Shown piece after piece: positions 51,661 through 61,847 of a DNA stretch of 64,000 bases (within the stretch, counting starts at the first letter, position 1; each line of letters opens with the position of its first letter). The DNA comes from Eutreptiella sp. 'Long Island Sound 2002' (Eukaryota > Euglenozoa > Euglenophyceae > Eutreptiales > Eutreptiaceae): assembly GCA_964036045.1 (NCBI GenBank), contig OZ038379.1, positions 108,764,025-108,828,024 of the forward strand, given 5' to 3'. The notes below the pieces were generated by a model. It was given only the letters and a program-made list of their open reading frames with translations, was not told the origin of the DNA and did not search any database. The translations under genes were made by a program, and so were the position numbers.

Positions 51661-54600
51661 GTCAACGGAATTCCACTATGTGGATGGGGGCCTTGATCAG
51701 GCCGACACCACGGACTTCGTGTGTGTCAACCGCATCATAGCGGAGCCTCGGAGGCAATGCTTTGCGGTTCCCCCTGTTGACATCGAGGAATCGGAATCGG
51801 AAGAGCCCCTCACTGAAGAGGAGTGGGATCTGGTTCAGGGGTATATGGATCAGCCCTTTCACCACTGGGGAAACCAGCGTGAGGGCAAAGGCCAGGACAA
51901 AGCCTGGTGGGAAGTGGACTCGATCGTCTCTGGTTCCTATGATGGAGACACCTTCGTAAGGAGGGTACTGGACCACCTGTCCAGCCAGGACGAGCCAATC
52001 GGGGGTAACCCACCCACCTACGGCGATCTGTTCCGTGGCAAGACCAGAGATGGCCCTTTGGGCCACCTGGGAAGACGACCTGAGCCGAAAGCGAGCGGAG
52101 TAGCTACCCCTCAAGTAAGCTCCGTGGTTCAAGTGCCCGGAAAAGCCAAGGCGGAGTCCGACGATTGCCCCAAGATTCAGGCATTGAGGGCCAGGCTGAA
52201 GCAGAAGTATGGTGACACCTTCTTCAGCGGTAAGCCTGTGTTTCCCCCACCGGTGCGTGGACCGTATGGCGAGGCCAAGATACGACTGAAGCAGGACCCC
52301 CGTGTGTATCGGCACCGGGAGGTTGCCCTGAGGGGCGAGAGGAAAGAGGCCATGGAGAAGATCCTCCGTGAGTTCATCCAGAGAGGCTGGCTCGAGCCGT
52401 GCCACTCCGAATGGGCCTCTTCGTGCTTCGTCGTCCCCAAGAAGGTTGCCGGTGAGTGGCGGCTCGTGGTCGACTACCGCGGCCTGAACGCCCAAACGCA
52501 GCACGACAGCTATACGCTGCCCCTTATTGAGGACATGCTGCAAAAGCAACACCGGCGGAGGATCTTCACGGTGATTGGCCTGAAACATGGTTATCATCAG
52601 ATGCCTCTCGCCGAGGAGTCCCGTGCCTGCACAGCCATGAGCACCCCACTTGGACCTCTCCAGTGGAAGGTGATGCCCATGGGCGTTACCAACGGCAATG
52701 CGGCTTTTCAGCGGATGCTGGAGAACCGGCTTGAGCCGGTGCGCGACTGTGCGGACCCCTTCGTTGACGACGTGATCATCGCGTCCGGGGACCCCAGTAT
52801 GAGCTACGAGGAGCTCCTGGAGGCACAGGAGAGGGACGTCACTCGAGTGCTGGACCTTCTAGTTCGGCACAAACTCACGGGCAGCAGTGACAAGGCCACC
52901 ATTGCGGTAAGCGAGGTGGTCTTCGCTGGCCACGTAGTCGGGAACGGGCAGCGAAAGCCCATACCTGGCAAGGTGGCTGCGATTGAGCACTGGGAAAAGC
53001 CCAAAACGGTCTCTGAGCTACGGGCGTATCTGGGGTTCTGCAACTACTACTCGGGGTATATCAAAATGTATGCCGAGTATGCAGCCCCCATGACGACCAT
53101 GCTCAAGGGCAACCGAGAGGAGACCAAGAAGGGGTCCAAGAAGGCTCTGGTCTGGACAGCTGAGTCCGACCATGCCTTTGAGGGGATGAAGCAGGCGCTG
53201 CTATCCGCAGTGGGTCTGCACCTCGTGGATCCCGACCGAGGGTTCGTCCTGCGCACCGACGCTTCCGACTACGCCATTGGCGCTGTGTTGGAGCAAGTGC
53301 TTGACGACGGGAGGCACGTGCCCGTGGCCTTCTGGAGCCGAGTCCTGGCGGAAGGCCAGAGACGGACGTGGACGCCCCGTGAAAAGGAGGCGTATGCCAT
53401 TGTCATGGCTCTCAGGAAATGGGCTGGGTACATAGCCCTCCATCCCGTCACCGTCTGCACCGACCATCAGAGTCTGCAGTCGTGGCACAAGGAGCACGTG
53501 GACACCCCCTCAGGTCCCGCCTCCCGACGGGCAAGATGGCACGAGACCTTGGCCAAGTTCGACCTTACGGTGGTTTATATTCCTGGAAAGGATAACACCG
53601 TGGCGGACTGTCTCAGTAGGTGGGCCTATCCCGCCAGCAAGGGCATGCAGGATATCTCTGCCCATGGCGATGAGGCTGAGACCGCTGAAGCCAAGAGGAT
53701 CATCGAAATGGAGCGCCTGATGGAGGAGGAGGGTGCTAAATGCTTCGTCGTCATGGCTGCAGATGCCCCCCTCGCGTCGAGGGTGAGCAGAGCGGTCAGA
53801 GTACTCGCCCCTGATGGAGCTGAGTCCGACAAGCACCTCTTCCCGGAGTCTTGCCTCCAGGACGACTGGACCGACGACTACGCCAAGTCTGAGGCCTTTG
53901 CGGCCGAGTATAGGGCTGTAACCGACCCTGATGACGGGCAGAAGTGGCCAAAGGGGCTAACTGAGGAAGATGGCAAGCTCTACCGGAATGGTAAGCTGCT
54001 AGTACCAGAGTCCCGGGTGCTCGAGCTGTGTGAAGCTTGGCACCACCACATGCTGCACCCAGGGGTCAAGAAGCAAGCTCTTGACATGCAGCGTCGGTTC
54101 GAGATCGACCATATCGTTCTCTACACCGCCATCAAGAAGGTCAGAAAGGGTTGCTCGGTCTGTCAGGCCTGCAATCCCGATAACCGGAACGTCAAGGGGG
54201 AAGCCCAATGGACCCCGGTTCCTGACCAGCCCATGGAGAGCGTGGCCATGGACGTCTTCTCCATGCCCGAAGTGCACATTGGCAAGGAGACCTTTGACTG
54301 TGTGGTTCTCTGTGTGGACCGCCACAGCGGCTACGTTGTAGCCGTTCCGGCACGCAAAAAAGGGTTGCTTGCCAAGGAAGTGGCAGTCATGATGATTCGT
54401 CATTGGCTGACCGTCTTTGACATCCCCCGCACCATTTGCAGTGACCGAGGGCCCCAGTTTACTGGTGGCTGGTTCAAGGCTATGTGTTCCCTCATGGGAA
54501 TACGTCATGCCAAGAGCGTCGCCTATCTCAGCCGGTCTAACGGCCGTGCTGAAGTGGCTGGACGGCAGCTGTTCGAGAAGCTGCGCAAGATCCACATCAC

Positions 54601-55363
54601 CAATCCACGTCGGAACTGGTTTGAGGAGATGTGGCCTGCTCTCAAGGCCCATCATGACACCCCCACTCCGGGCGGTTTGTCCCCTCACCAGATTCTGTTC
54701 GGCAGGGACCCCCTGGGCAGGGGACTTCCCTTGTCTGGTGATGGCATGGCTATGGATGCCAAGGAATTCTTCGCGCGGCAAGAGCAAACGGCGCGGGACA
54801 TCCGCCAGCAGCTCGAGAAGGAGCATGCTGAGCGTCAGAAGTCCGCCCCGACCTCGACAGCGCAGAAGTTCAGGGTGGGAGACCCGGTGTGGGTCATCAG
54901 ACCCCGCCCCATGGGCACCCACCGCACCAAGACCAGGTTCACACCCGGCGAAGTGGTCCGCAGGATTGGTGAGGACACCTACCGCATCAAGGTGGGTCAC
55001 GGACCGTTCCGGGAACGCCACGAGAGTCAACTCCGTGTGCGGGAACCCGACCTCCGTGGCCAGCATGTGTCCCTGAGCTATGCCGCACATGAGGCCGATT
55101 CGGACGACGACTATGCTGAGCAGGACGACTATACAGTCGAGAAGATCCTTGCTCAGCGTCCGAAAGCCTCGGCACCAGCAGGCCTGGAGTTCAAGGTTCG
55201 TTGGCGAGGCTATGGGCCGTCCCACGACACCTGGGAACCCGTCTCCTCGTTCGTGCCGCGGGTCAATACTCCCTTCATGGAGTACATCCGCAAGCACAAG
55301 ACCAAGATCCATGTCTCGGACTTGGCAGCACTCACCCGGGCGATTGCAGCCAGGGGTGCCTGA
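51452..55363 (+). CDS. pol: Pol: RT, RNase H, integrase and chromodomain
   Basis: Open for 1,303 codons after the TGA, in the gag/PR frame. RT: G-E-W-R-L-V-V-D-Y-R-G-L-N (about 52450-52490), motif A T-V-I-G-L-K-H-G-Y-H-Q-M with Gly (GGC, 52577-52579) where the catalytic Asp belongs, and motif C F-V-D-D (52760-52771) intact. RNase H: T-D-A-S-D (53258), K-E-A-Y-A-I-V, C-T-D-H-Q-S-L and N-T-V-A-D-C-L-S-R. Integrase: zinc-binding W-H-H-H-M-L-H ... C-S-V-C-Q-A-C (54040-54175) and core Asp 54251, Asp 54443 and Glu 54551, with exactly 35 residues between the last two. A GPY/F-like module lies near 54990-55010. Chromodomain: D-Y-T-V-E-K-I-L ... V-R-W-R-G-Y ... D-T-W-E-P (55126-55250), which in this group guides integration to marked chromatin. 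Ends at TGA. Confidence 0.95.
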   Translation, partial: PRWDIPGAIAKIRKDRSKAVLVVPMGCTEEESTRHWVASLTNMTLNKVVLPAGESVYQDAKGQPMPPQRWSTEFHYVDGGLDQADTTDFVCVNRIIAEPRRQCFAVPPVDIEESESEEPLTEEEWDLVQGYMDQPFHHWGNQREGKGQDKAWWEVDSIVSGSYDGDTFVRRVLDHLSSQDEPIGGNPPTYGDLFRGKTRDGPLGHLGRRPEPKASGVATPQVSSVVQVPGKAKAESDDCPKIQALRARLKQKYGDTFFSGKPVFPPPVRGPYGEAKIRLKQDPRVYRHREVALRGERKEAMEKILREFIQRGWLEPCHSEWASSCFVVPKKVAGEWRLVVDYRGLNAQTQHDSYTLPLIEDMLQKQHRRRIFTVIGLKHGYHQMPLAEESRACTAMSTPLGPLQWKVMPMGVTNGNAAFQRMLENRLEPVRDCADPFVDDVIIASGDPSMSYEELLEAQERDVTRVLDLLVRHKLTGSSDKATIAVSEVVFAGHVVGNGQRKPIPGKVAAIEHWEKPKTVSELRAYLGFCNYYSGYIKMYAEYAAPMTTMLKGNREETKKGSKKALVWTAESDHAFEGMKQALLSAVGLHLVDPDRGFVLRTDASDYAIGAVLEQVLDDGRHVPVAFWSRVLAEGQRRTWTPREKEAYAIVMALRKWAGYIALHPVTVCTDHQSLQSWHKEHVDTPSGPASRRARWHETLAKFDLTVVYIPGKDNTVADCLSRWAYPASKGMQDISAHGDEAETAEAKRIIEMERLMEEEGAKCFVVMAADAPLASRVSRAVRVLAPDGAESDKHLFPESCLQDDWTDDYAKSEAFAAEYRAVTDPDDGQKWPKGLTEEDGKLYRNGKLLVPESRVLELCEAWHHHMLHPGVKKQALDMQRRFEIDHIVLYTAIKKVRKGCSVCQACNPDNRNVKGEAQWTPVPDQPMESVAMDVFSMPEVHIGKETFDCVVLCVDRHSGYVVAVPARKKGLLAKEVAVMMIRHWLTVFDIPRTICSDRGPQFTGGWFKAMCSLMGIRHAKSVAYLSRSNGRAEVAGRQLFEKLRKIHITNPRRNWFEEMWPALKAHHDTPTPGGLSPHQILFGRDPLGRGLPLSGDGMAMDAKEFFARQEQTARDIRQQLEKEHAERQKSAPTSTAQKFRVGDPVWVIRPRPMGTHRTKTRFTPGEVVRRIGEDTYRIKVGHGPFRERHESQLRVREPDLRGQHVSLSYAAHEADSDDDYAEQDDYTVEKILAQRPKASAPAGLEFKVRWRGYGPSHDTWEPVSSFVPRVNTPFMEYIRKHKTKIHVSDLAALTRAIAARGA

Positions 55364-56847
55364 TCAGCGCCCTGAGCTCTCCCCTGATGCATTTTGAGCG
55401 CTTGTGAGGTCGACGAATCGTCCCTTACTTGCTTGCTCTCTCATCTTTCGGTGACCTGCCATCAGAGTGGCCATATACCCCCCCCTGCTGAATCCAGAGG
55501 AGGATGGCCCCTCTCTTTCAATTCTACTCGTCACTCCCCACCTGCTGAATCCTTGGGAAACCAGGTAGGGCGACTGACCTTCATATTTCTGAGCTCTTGG
55601 GGCCTTGAAGCCCATACGACGTTGCGCAACGGATGCCGCTGTCATCGGCATTGCGATTTTTGAGTGTGTGGTCTGGTTCCATGGCATTTGCGGAATTCAG
55701 ACCAGTCGACGTGTGTCTCGAGACTATATATGGCCTGAACTCAGGCGTCTTCCGGTCCACTCCCCTGCATTTGCCTTATCCTGACCGTGGCGTGGTTTGG
55801 CACTCTGTCCAGAGTGTGTTTACACGCCTATTTACCCCGATTGTTTTGCTTTTCTGTTCCCCAGGATATGTGCATCTGTATGTTATGATTGTCAGCCCAT
55901 CACCGACAGATGGACTGTTTTCTCCCCCCCGAGGGGATGCGAATCGCAATACAGAGGCGCCCTGAGTCGCCGTTTACATGCTTTTACTTAAGTTCCAGCC
56001 TGGACCAATACCTAAGTACATATTCTTCTGTTTGAGTGCCCGTGATACCGTGTTGCCCTATTCGCTGTGTGTGGAGATCCTGATGGCGCCAGGCGGGAAG
56101 CCCAGTTGCCTGACTACACTCCCAGCGGTCCGCCACTGTCAGTCCCAGTGTGAGCCTACCGATTCGCAGACGCACTTGCAGTCGGATGGCGGCCTCCGGT
56201 GCTCCTGACCTCGGTCAGTCTGCCTGGGAAACTGGTGGTTTGAGGAGTCGACGCCTCCGCCCACACTGCATGAGGACTCCCTCATGTATGGCCTTCGTGG
56301 TAAAAGGGCGAGGGAAAAGACGGCCTTGATGCCCGATCCCTTCAGGAGGAGCTCCCTTAAGATCCCTTAAGAGTTCGGCTGTATCACTCTGGACTCGCGT
56401 CGTATGGATATGGACATGGTGCGCCCGAGGAAGGACCCGTGGGGACTCTCCCCAGTCGGCGGGCCTTGGGAAGCTTGGGGTAGCCTGATGGATCTTTGTG
56501 GTCGCTCTCGACCTGTGGGACCACCTCGGTCGTCGTGTGTCGCCTATGGTGGCCGTGTATGCCACTGCCACTGTGGTGGTGACCGTAGCAGCCGGCACCC
56601 GGTGCGCCTGGTATGGGTTAACGGGTCCTTTGGATGCCGAACAATCGCCGCCAGGACCCGGGACTTGATACTTGATACTGTACATGCGCTACAAGCTTTT
56701 ACATCATCGTACCTGTCTTACTGTGGGCTTTGACAGCCTCACCTGCGAATCAGCCTGAAGTGAGGTATGACACCCCCCCTTCAGGAGATGGTCCTGGGTA
56801 CCCGCTGCCATGCGTGGTGTTATCGAGCCCCCCCCAGGGTTTGCTCT
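55364..56847 (+). other. Long 3' untranslated region of the chromovirus
   Basis: About 1.5 kb between pol and the polypurine tract. Frames of up to 156 codons exist on either strand (for example 56215-56685 minus and 56404-56733 plus) without recognisable motifs. An extra ORF cannot be excluded. Confidence 0.6.
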
Positions 56848-56858
56848 AAGGAGGGGGG
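56848..56858 (+). promoter_or_regulatory. Polypurine tract
   Basis: AAGGAGGGGGG abuts the TG of the 3' LTR, the expected plus-strand primer. Confidence 0.85.
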
Positions 56859-59840
56859 TGAAGCGGTACCCAGAACCCCATGGCTAGGTTAGGGCATACA
56901 ACCGGTCTCCGGTCCACTAACCCCATGTACGGAAGGCGCCCGCTGACGCCCGGTGCGAGCCCGGCGGGAGCGTGTTCCGTGCCGTAAAGCCCCGCATCGG
57001 CAACCGATGCACCGCCAGCGGAGATTTGTATATCAGAATATCAGGAATCAACAGGGTTTCATTTTCATATTGTTTCCGTCAATTTTTATGCTTCCGTTCT
57101 GATATTCACTGTTTTGACTGCTGGCGGTTGGATCGCGACTTTACCGTAACCGCCAGTTTAACTGTTTATAATGGAAATTTCAACGCAATCCGTCACGAAG
57201 GCTCCAAAGCCTTCAGGAACTGCATGGACGCTTCCGCAATTTTCACATCTTACACTCGCAACCCTAATCCGAATTTTTCAGGATGTCGAAATCGGATTTT
57301 CGACTTCGACATCCCCGCACTTGATTTGACCTCTTTGGAGTCGACCTACGTGCTTCCCTATGCACGAATCAACTTTCCTTTTATCCTGCCCTCCATTTGT
57401 CTTAAAGATATGGGCAAAACAAAGTTGATTCGTGAGGCCACTTGTGAAGGTCATATCTCGTGTTGCTTGCGAGGAATGACAATAAGGAAACGTGGGATGT
57501 ATTCACAATACTCCCGACGTAATTTAGGAAGCATTATATGCCTTGCGTCTCCACACGTGCGCGCTAGTGTAATGGATCGTGGTCAAGAGGGTAGAGTTTG
57601 CGTTACAACTCATTGGCCATGATGTTGCGTGCGTTAAGATAACTTTCGAGTGCAGCGCGCAAGTGTTGGTGTTGCATAGGAACTCTCTTTAAGTTCCTAT
57701 GAGCGATTGACACAAAGTTATGCCCTTGGAGGGGCATGACATATCGTGGTGGGAGCTACCTTTTTGGGCAATATGGAGTATGTGCCTTGTGTTGTGTTGC
57801 GTGCCCATTTGGCGGGTCCATCGCTCCAGGCCAAACCCGCCAATGGACCTCATATTGTGCAAGCCCCTTCTCCATACTCCCTACAATCAATTGCAAGCCT
57901 AACCTTCGTGAAGGGAACCTTGTGTGGCGATCCCGAAGCGATGCGTTGGGAGCAAGGTGTGTGTTTTGCAATTTTCCATATTTTCATGTGCCCACTTGGG
58001 AAGTAGCGCTCGTAACCTTTCAAAGCGCCCCAAGTGGAGCACATATGTGGAATCGAAGGTTATTGGTGTCAAGTCATTATGTTTAGAAGGATTAGTTGAT
58101 TGCACGATCCAAGCCGAAGATATTATAATATAATTGTGCACCTTTCAAGGCACTTTTGTGTATCTTTGTGCCAATTTTGCCGTTTCTGGCCCGTCATGAT
58201 GTCAAGTGGCGACCGTGTATCTCAACGTTGCGCTCAATTGACATCATGACCCAAGTATGTTATGAGGGTACATACTTCGGTCCCCAACATATCTTGGACC
58301 CGGCGAATAATTCCTCTTGGGCTTGGCATACCGTGGCCGCCATGTTGGCAATTTGGGACCCTCCCAAATCATGGGCTCACTTGGCGACCCTGCCATACCC
58401 AAAACCAGAGGAGTTGGGCGACGCCCAAAAGATATGTTGGACACACATGACTTGATACCAATCCTATGGCACACTCCGGTCCGAGTCGGGCATGTGCCTC
58501 ATTTGTCCCAACCATGAGTGTGCGCATTTTTGGCCATTTTGAGCAATTTTTCACTTTTGCTGCCCGCCGCGCACCATGTTCTAACCTTCGTGCACGCCGG
58601 ACGCTTGGACCAATGGACCATATATGATGTGGGTGATATGGATATTGGTCCCCATGGTTCACACACCACGTGGGCGAAGCGGAGCAACTTTCGTTAAGGC
58701 GCTAGCCCAAAATGAATGTGGACAATTTTGCCATTTTGACATTTGTGGACCCAATTGGGATCGTCACCACGCCGAGTGGCATTGAGATCTCCAGGGGCCA
58801 AGGGCATGGGAGTCTATGTTGGACTCCTGGTGGATCGCGTATGGAATGGCGGATACGATCTCCAAGCCGGCGTGGAGATATACTATTGGGAGCACCCCGA
58901 ATTTTGGCTCATTTCAGGCAGCCAAAATGACCCCATTTTGGGACCCCAATTTCCCCCTTCCGTGTGGTCAATTGGCGGCCCCATTTCTCTAAGCCCACAG
59001 GGAGCCCGGACCCAATTTCAAGTTGTACACTCAGATATTAGTCCTAGGTCCTGCCTCCCACCCTGTGAGTCATTGGCCTTGCCCAGGCCGGGCGAGCCAC
59101 GCGTGGGAATGAGGCCAATTTTGGTGATTTTGGCATCACGACCCCACTTGACGAATCCGTGTTGCCCTGATGCCGGGACCTCAGAGGAAACCAAGCCGGC
59201 TGAGGGCTCCAAAGAGTTCGTACTCGAAGAGCAAAGGGTCAGCTGCCTCGTCCCTACCTCTGGCGGGTCCGGACGAGGGGTCAATTTTGGGAATTTTGGA
59301 GCTAATATCAGTTTGGGCTGAAACAGCCCATTTTCAGCTACCAACTCCTGAGGGATTATGGCGGGGCCATATCTCTGGCTCAGAGGTGAGTTGCGACCCG
59401 CCGTTAAGGGAGCATGAGGAGCTACTGTCGCTCGCCTCGGAGCGCCTTGGTATCCAGGAACTCGCCTGTGGCTGGGCGGGACACCTCTCCCATTGGCAGG
59501 GTTTCAGGGTCCGGACTGAGCAGGGCATGGGTTGTGTTTGAGCCCCCGCCCCCACCAGCCACTGAGAGGGTCGGACCTGGGACTGGGATACAAGTTAGGA
59601 TAGAGTGTCTACTGTCCTGTGATGCCTTTACCCCAGTCCAGTCTTAACCCCATGTGTACATATCCTGATGTGTTGCTGTACATACTTTCGTTCCCTTGTT
59701 GCAGAGTGGCAAGGATCCTGAAACGCTTTGTCACATGACATGAGCGCATTGATGCCCCTGTGAGCGTAGTGCTTTGCCTGCCTGCTCACTTGCGCGTGTC
59801 CACCGCAGCGTCCCGTGGCCGGCCCCCCATGGGAACGCGT
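56859..59840 (+). repeat. 3' LTR, ~2.98 kb
   Basis: Directly follows the polypurine tract. It differs from the 5' LTR by scattered substitutions, with denser clusters around 59010-59165 and 59430-59460. Confidence 0.95.
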
Positions 59841-60328
59841 CACCACTGGCAGATTCGTCGGCTCTCATTGAATGTGTGACAGAAGAACTCTCCTTGCCAT
59901 GGAAACTGGTGTTGTGAATGAGGTGCAGGGCCGGGGTGCACAGCATCTGCGACATTAGGGACACCAGCAAAGGGATACTGCCACGCTGCGAAATAAGGCT
60001 GTCGCTGAGGAAACCAACTCATTTGGGAGTGATAAGGGTGTGTTGGAGGAAGATGTGTCATTGGAGACATATGAGGCTGTATCCAAGAAACTCATCCAAT
60101 TGAAGAACAAAACAAGCTACTTCAGTGGTATACAAAGGTGCACTTTTATATCACCACCAATTGTCTCTGGAAATATCTCATTTTCGACATTTCCGGGTGT
60201 TCTTGGTTACAAAAACGCTTCCATGAGCCTCCAAGTGGATCCAGAAAATTACTTCAACGGGACACAAAGGTTCACTCTTATATTACCACCCAGTGTGTCA
60301 AGACGTATCTCATTTTTGACACGTTCGG
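59841..60328. repeat. Copy 1 (right part) of the duplicated sequence
   Basis: Matches 62841-63329, starting with CACCACTGGCA at the chromovirus boundary and ending at GACACGTTCGG, after which the two copies diverge. Confidence 0.9.
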
Positions 60329-60500
60329 CCCGTTCTATGCATGAAAGACGTATCAAAATGGCCCTTTTCCGGCATTTCCGGGCGTTCTTGGTGACAAAAA
60401 CGTTTCCATGAGCCTCCACCCGGTTCGAAAACATATTTCAATGATGCACAGAGGCACCAGGCTGGAGAAGGAGATATCTCATCTTCGACACATTGCACCA
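60128..60500. repeat. Tandem 130-180-bp degenerate units
   Basis: Units carry ACAAAGGT, TATATCACCACC, GTGTGTC, ATATCTCATTTTCGACA and TTCCATGAGCCTCCA boxes. The same boxes occur at 41160-41340 and 63128-63329. Confidence 0.65.
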
Positions 60501-60858
60501 TTGCTACGCACAAAAAGTCCCTTCTGTTGTACCTTTTGATCTAGAGAGCCAGGGATGGCCGGAAACCGAAGACAAAAGCTGTAGATGTAGGAGCTCTTAT
60601 ACAGGAGACAATGTGATGTGCAAAGTGGCTGGTCCTGAGTTGATTTGGAGTTTTTTTTGAAAAGGTGAAAACAGAAATCTGCGGAATTGTACGAATTGGG
60701 CATTGCACTTCATTGCACTTGTCTTTTTTGTACAAGATAATGTCGATATTTCACGCTGCGGCGGCGAGAAACTAAAACAAGGTACTAAATTTGTAAAGCT
60801 CAGAGCGCCAAGTGGAGTGCGAATTTGCACAGAAATTACGTGCCGGGAAGTTCCAGCG

Positions 60859-61510
60859 GCTATAGTCCGGGCTGCCCAACACTGCAGCCCCTGTTTCCTG
60901 GTGGCTAAGCCTGGGTCTACAGCCAAACAGCTGGTTTTGGGTTAGGGAGGTAAATGAGAAGACGCTGAATCACTCTGGGTATATTCCCAAATTGGAGTTA
61001 ACCCTGGAGAAGATAGCCTCCTCGGGCTACCATATTAAGATCGACAAGAGAAGTGGGTTCTGCCATGTGGACTTGACGCACAACGCCCAAAAAATCCTGG
61101 CATTCATCACCCCTCAGGGGAACGTGTTCAGCAGGAAGGTCATGCACTTTGGCGGGCCCAACACGGCTGCTCTTTTTCAAGAGCTGATGAACACGATGCT
61201 GTCCGTCCTATGTTGAAGACCTGTGGTGCAAGAACCCATATCCCGAGGCGTCTAGATGGAAGCACACATCAATGACGTAGGCCCTGGAATCAACTGGGAC
61301 TATGTGTTCTTTGACGTCAGCAAAGAGAACCACACAGGGCTCAAGGTGGAGAGGTGTGAGTTCATGAAGGAGACTGTGCAGTACCTTGGGTTCGACATTG
61401 GTTATGGCTGGTGGACTTGTGCAGCCTCTAAGGCCAAACCCCTGATGGCTGCCTCGGATGGTTTTGGGCAGCAGCAGAGCAGCGAGTGCGCAAACGCGCG
61501 ATGACGCACC
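60859..61510 (+). pseudogene. Ty3/gypsy RT, right portion of the split gene
   Basis: The frame begins at the duplicated E-V-P-A and reads C-F-L-V-A-K-P-G, shifts phase near 60940, then shows R-E-V-N-E-K-T-L-N, motif A Y-H-I-K-I-D-K-R-S-G-F (Asp kept) and F-I-T-P-Q-G. Motif B follows as H-F-G-G-P-N-T-A-A-L-F-Q-E-L-M-N. The catalytic Y-x-D-D is not visible because of a stop and frame change at about 61215. A later Q-Y-L-G-F-D-I piece (61375-61400) marks the thumb region. It is the continuation of the RT cut at 40584. The remainder of pol is missing. Confidence 0.7.
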
Positions 61511-61847
61511 CCAGACTGCAGACGCTAATATGAAACTTGGAGATGCGAGATAACTGTGCACTAAATTGCGTATGATACTTCGATATCTTCTGCACATGGT
61601 GTTTTTTGTCGAACCGTGGACTGGAATCGACTTTGTGCCCTGCTGAAAGATCCAGCGCGAGCTTGTCGAGTTTTGGTGAAACGAGACAATTTTCGGGACA
61701 CGATCCACCACAAGTGGTAGCCAGTTAAATGGCAGGGGATCATCGTCGAACTTATACACTTCGATTCTTCACGGTGTTTTTGATCATTTCGATTTGAAGT
61801 ATCATTGCACCTACGGAGAATTTCAATGAAGGTACAATGTTACAGTG
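61511..61847. other. Unassigned spacer
   Basis: Sequence between the RT remnant and copy 2 of the 1.5-kb repeat. A 183-codon minus frame (61208-61759) mostly lies opposite the RT remnant and is not called. Confidence 0.4.

Larger units (their letters stand above)
42709..59840 (+). mobile_element. Chromovirus (Ty3/gypsy LTR retrotransposon with chromodomain)
   Basis: A complete 17.1-kb element: 5' LTR, leader, gag, protease-containing ORF, pol (RT, RNase H, integrase, chromodomain), polypurine tract, 3' LTR. Gag, PR and pol share one reading frame, broken only by TAG (50378-50380) and TGA (51449-51451). The insertion site is known from the empty copy: CACC occurs once there and flanks the element here (42705-42708 and 59841-59844). 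The chromodomain at the integrase C-terminus defines the chromovirus group. The copy keeps long open frames but carries a lethal-looking substitution in RT motif A. Confidence 0.95.
40585..60846. mobile_element. 20.3-kb nested insertion in the gypsy RT gene
   Basis: Flanked by GAAATTCCAGCG (40573-40584) and GAAGTTCCAGCG (60847-60858), a 12-bp duplication with one mismatch. Both copies are read in the same phase of the interrupted RT. Subtracting the chromovirus (42709-59840) leaves about 3.13 kb of non-coding satellite-like sequence as the primary insert. I saw no terminal inverted repeat. Confidence 0.6.
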
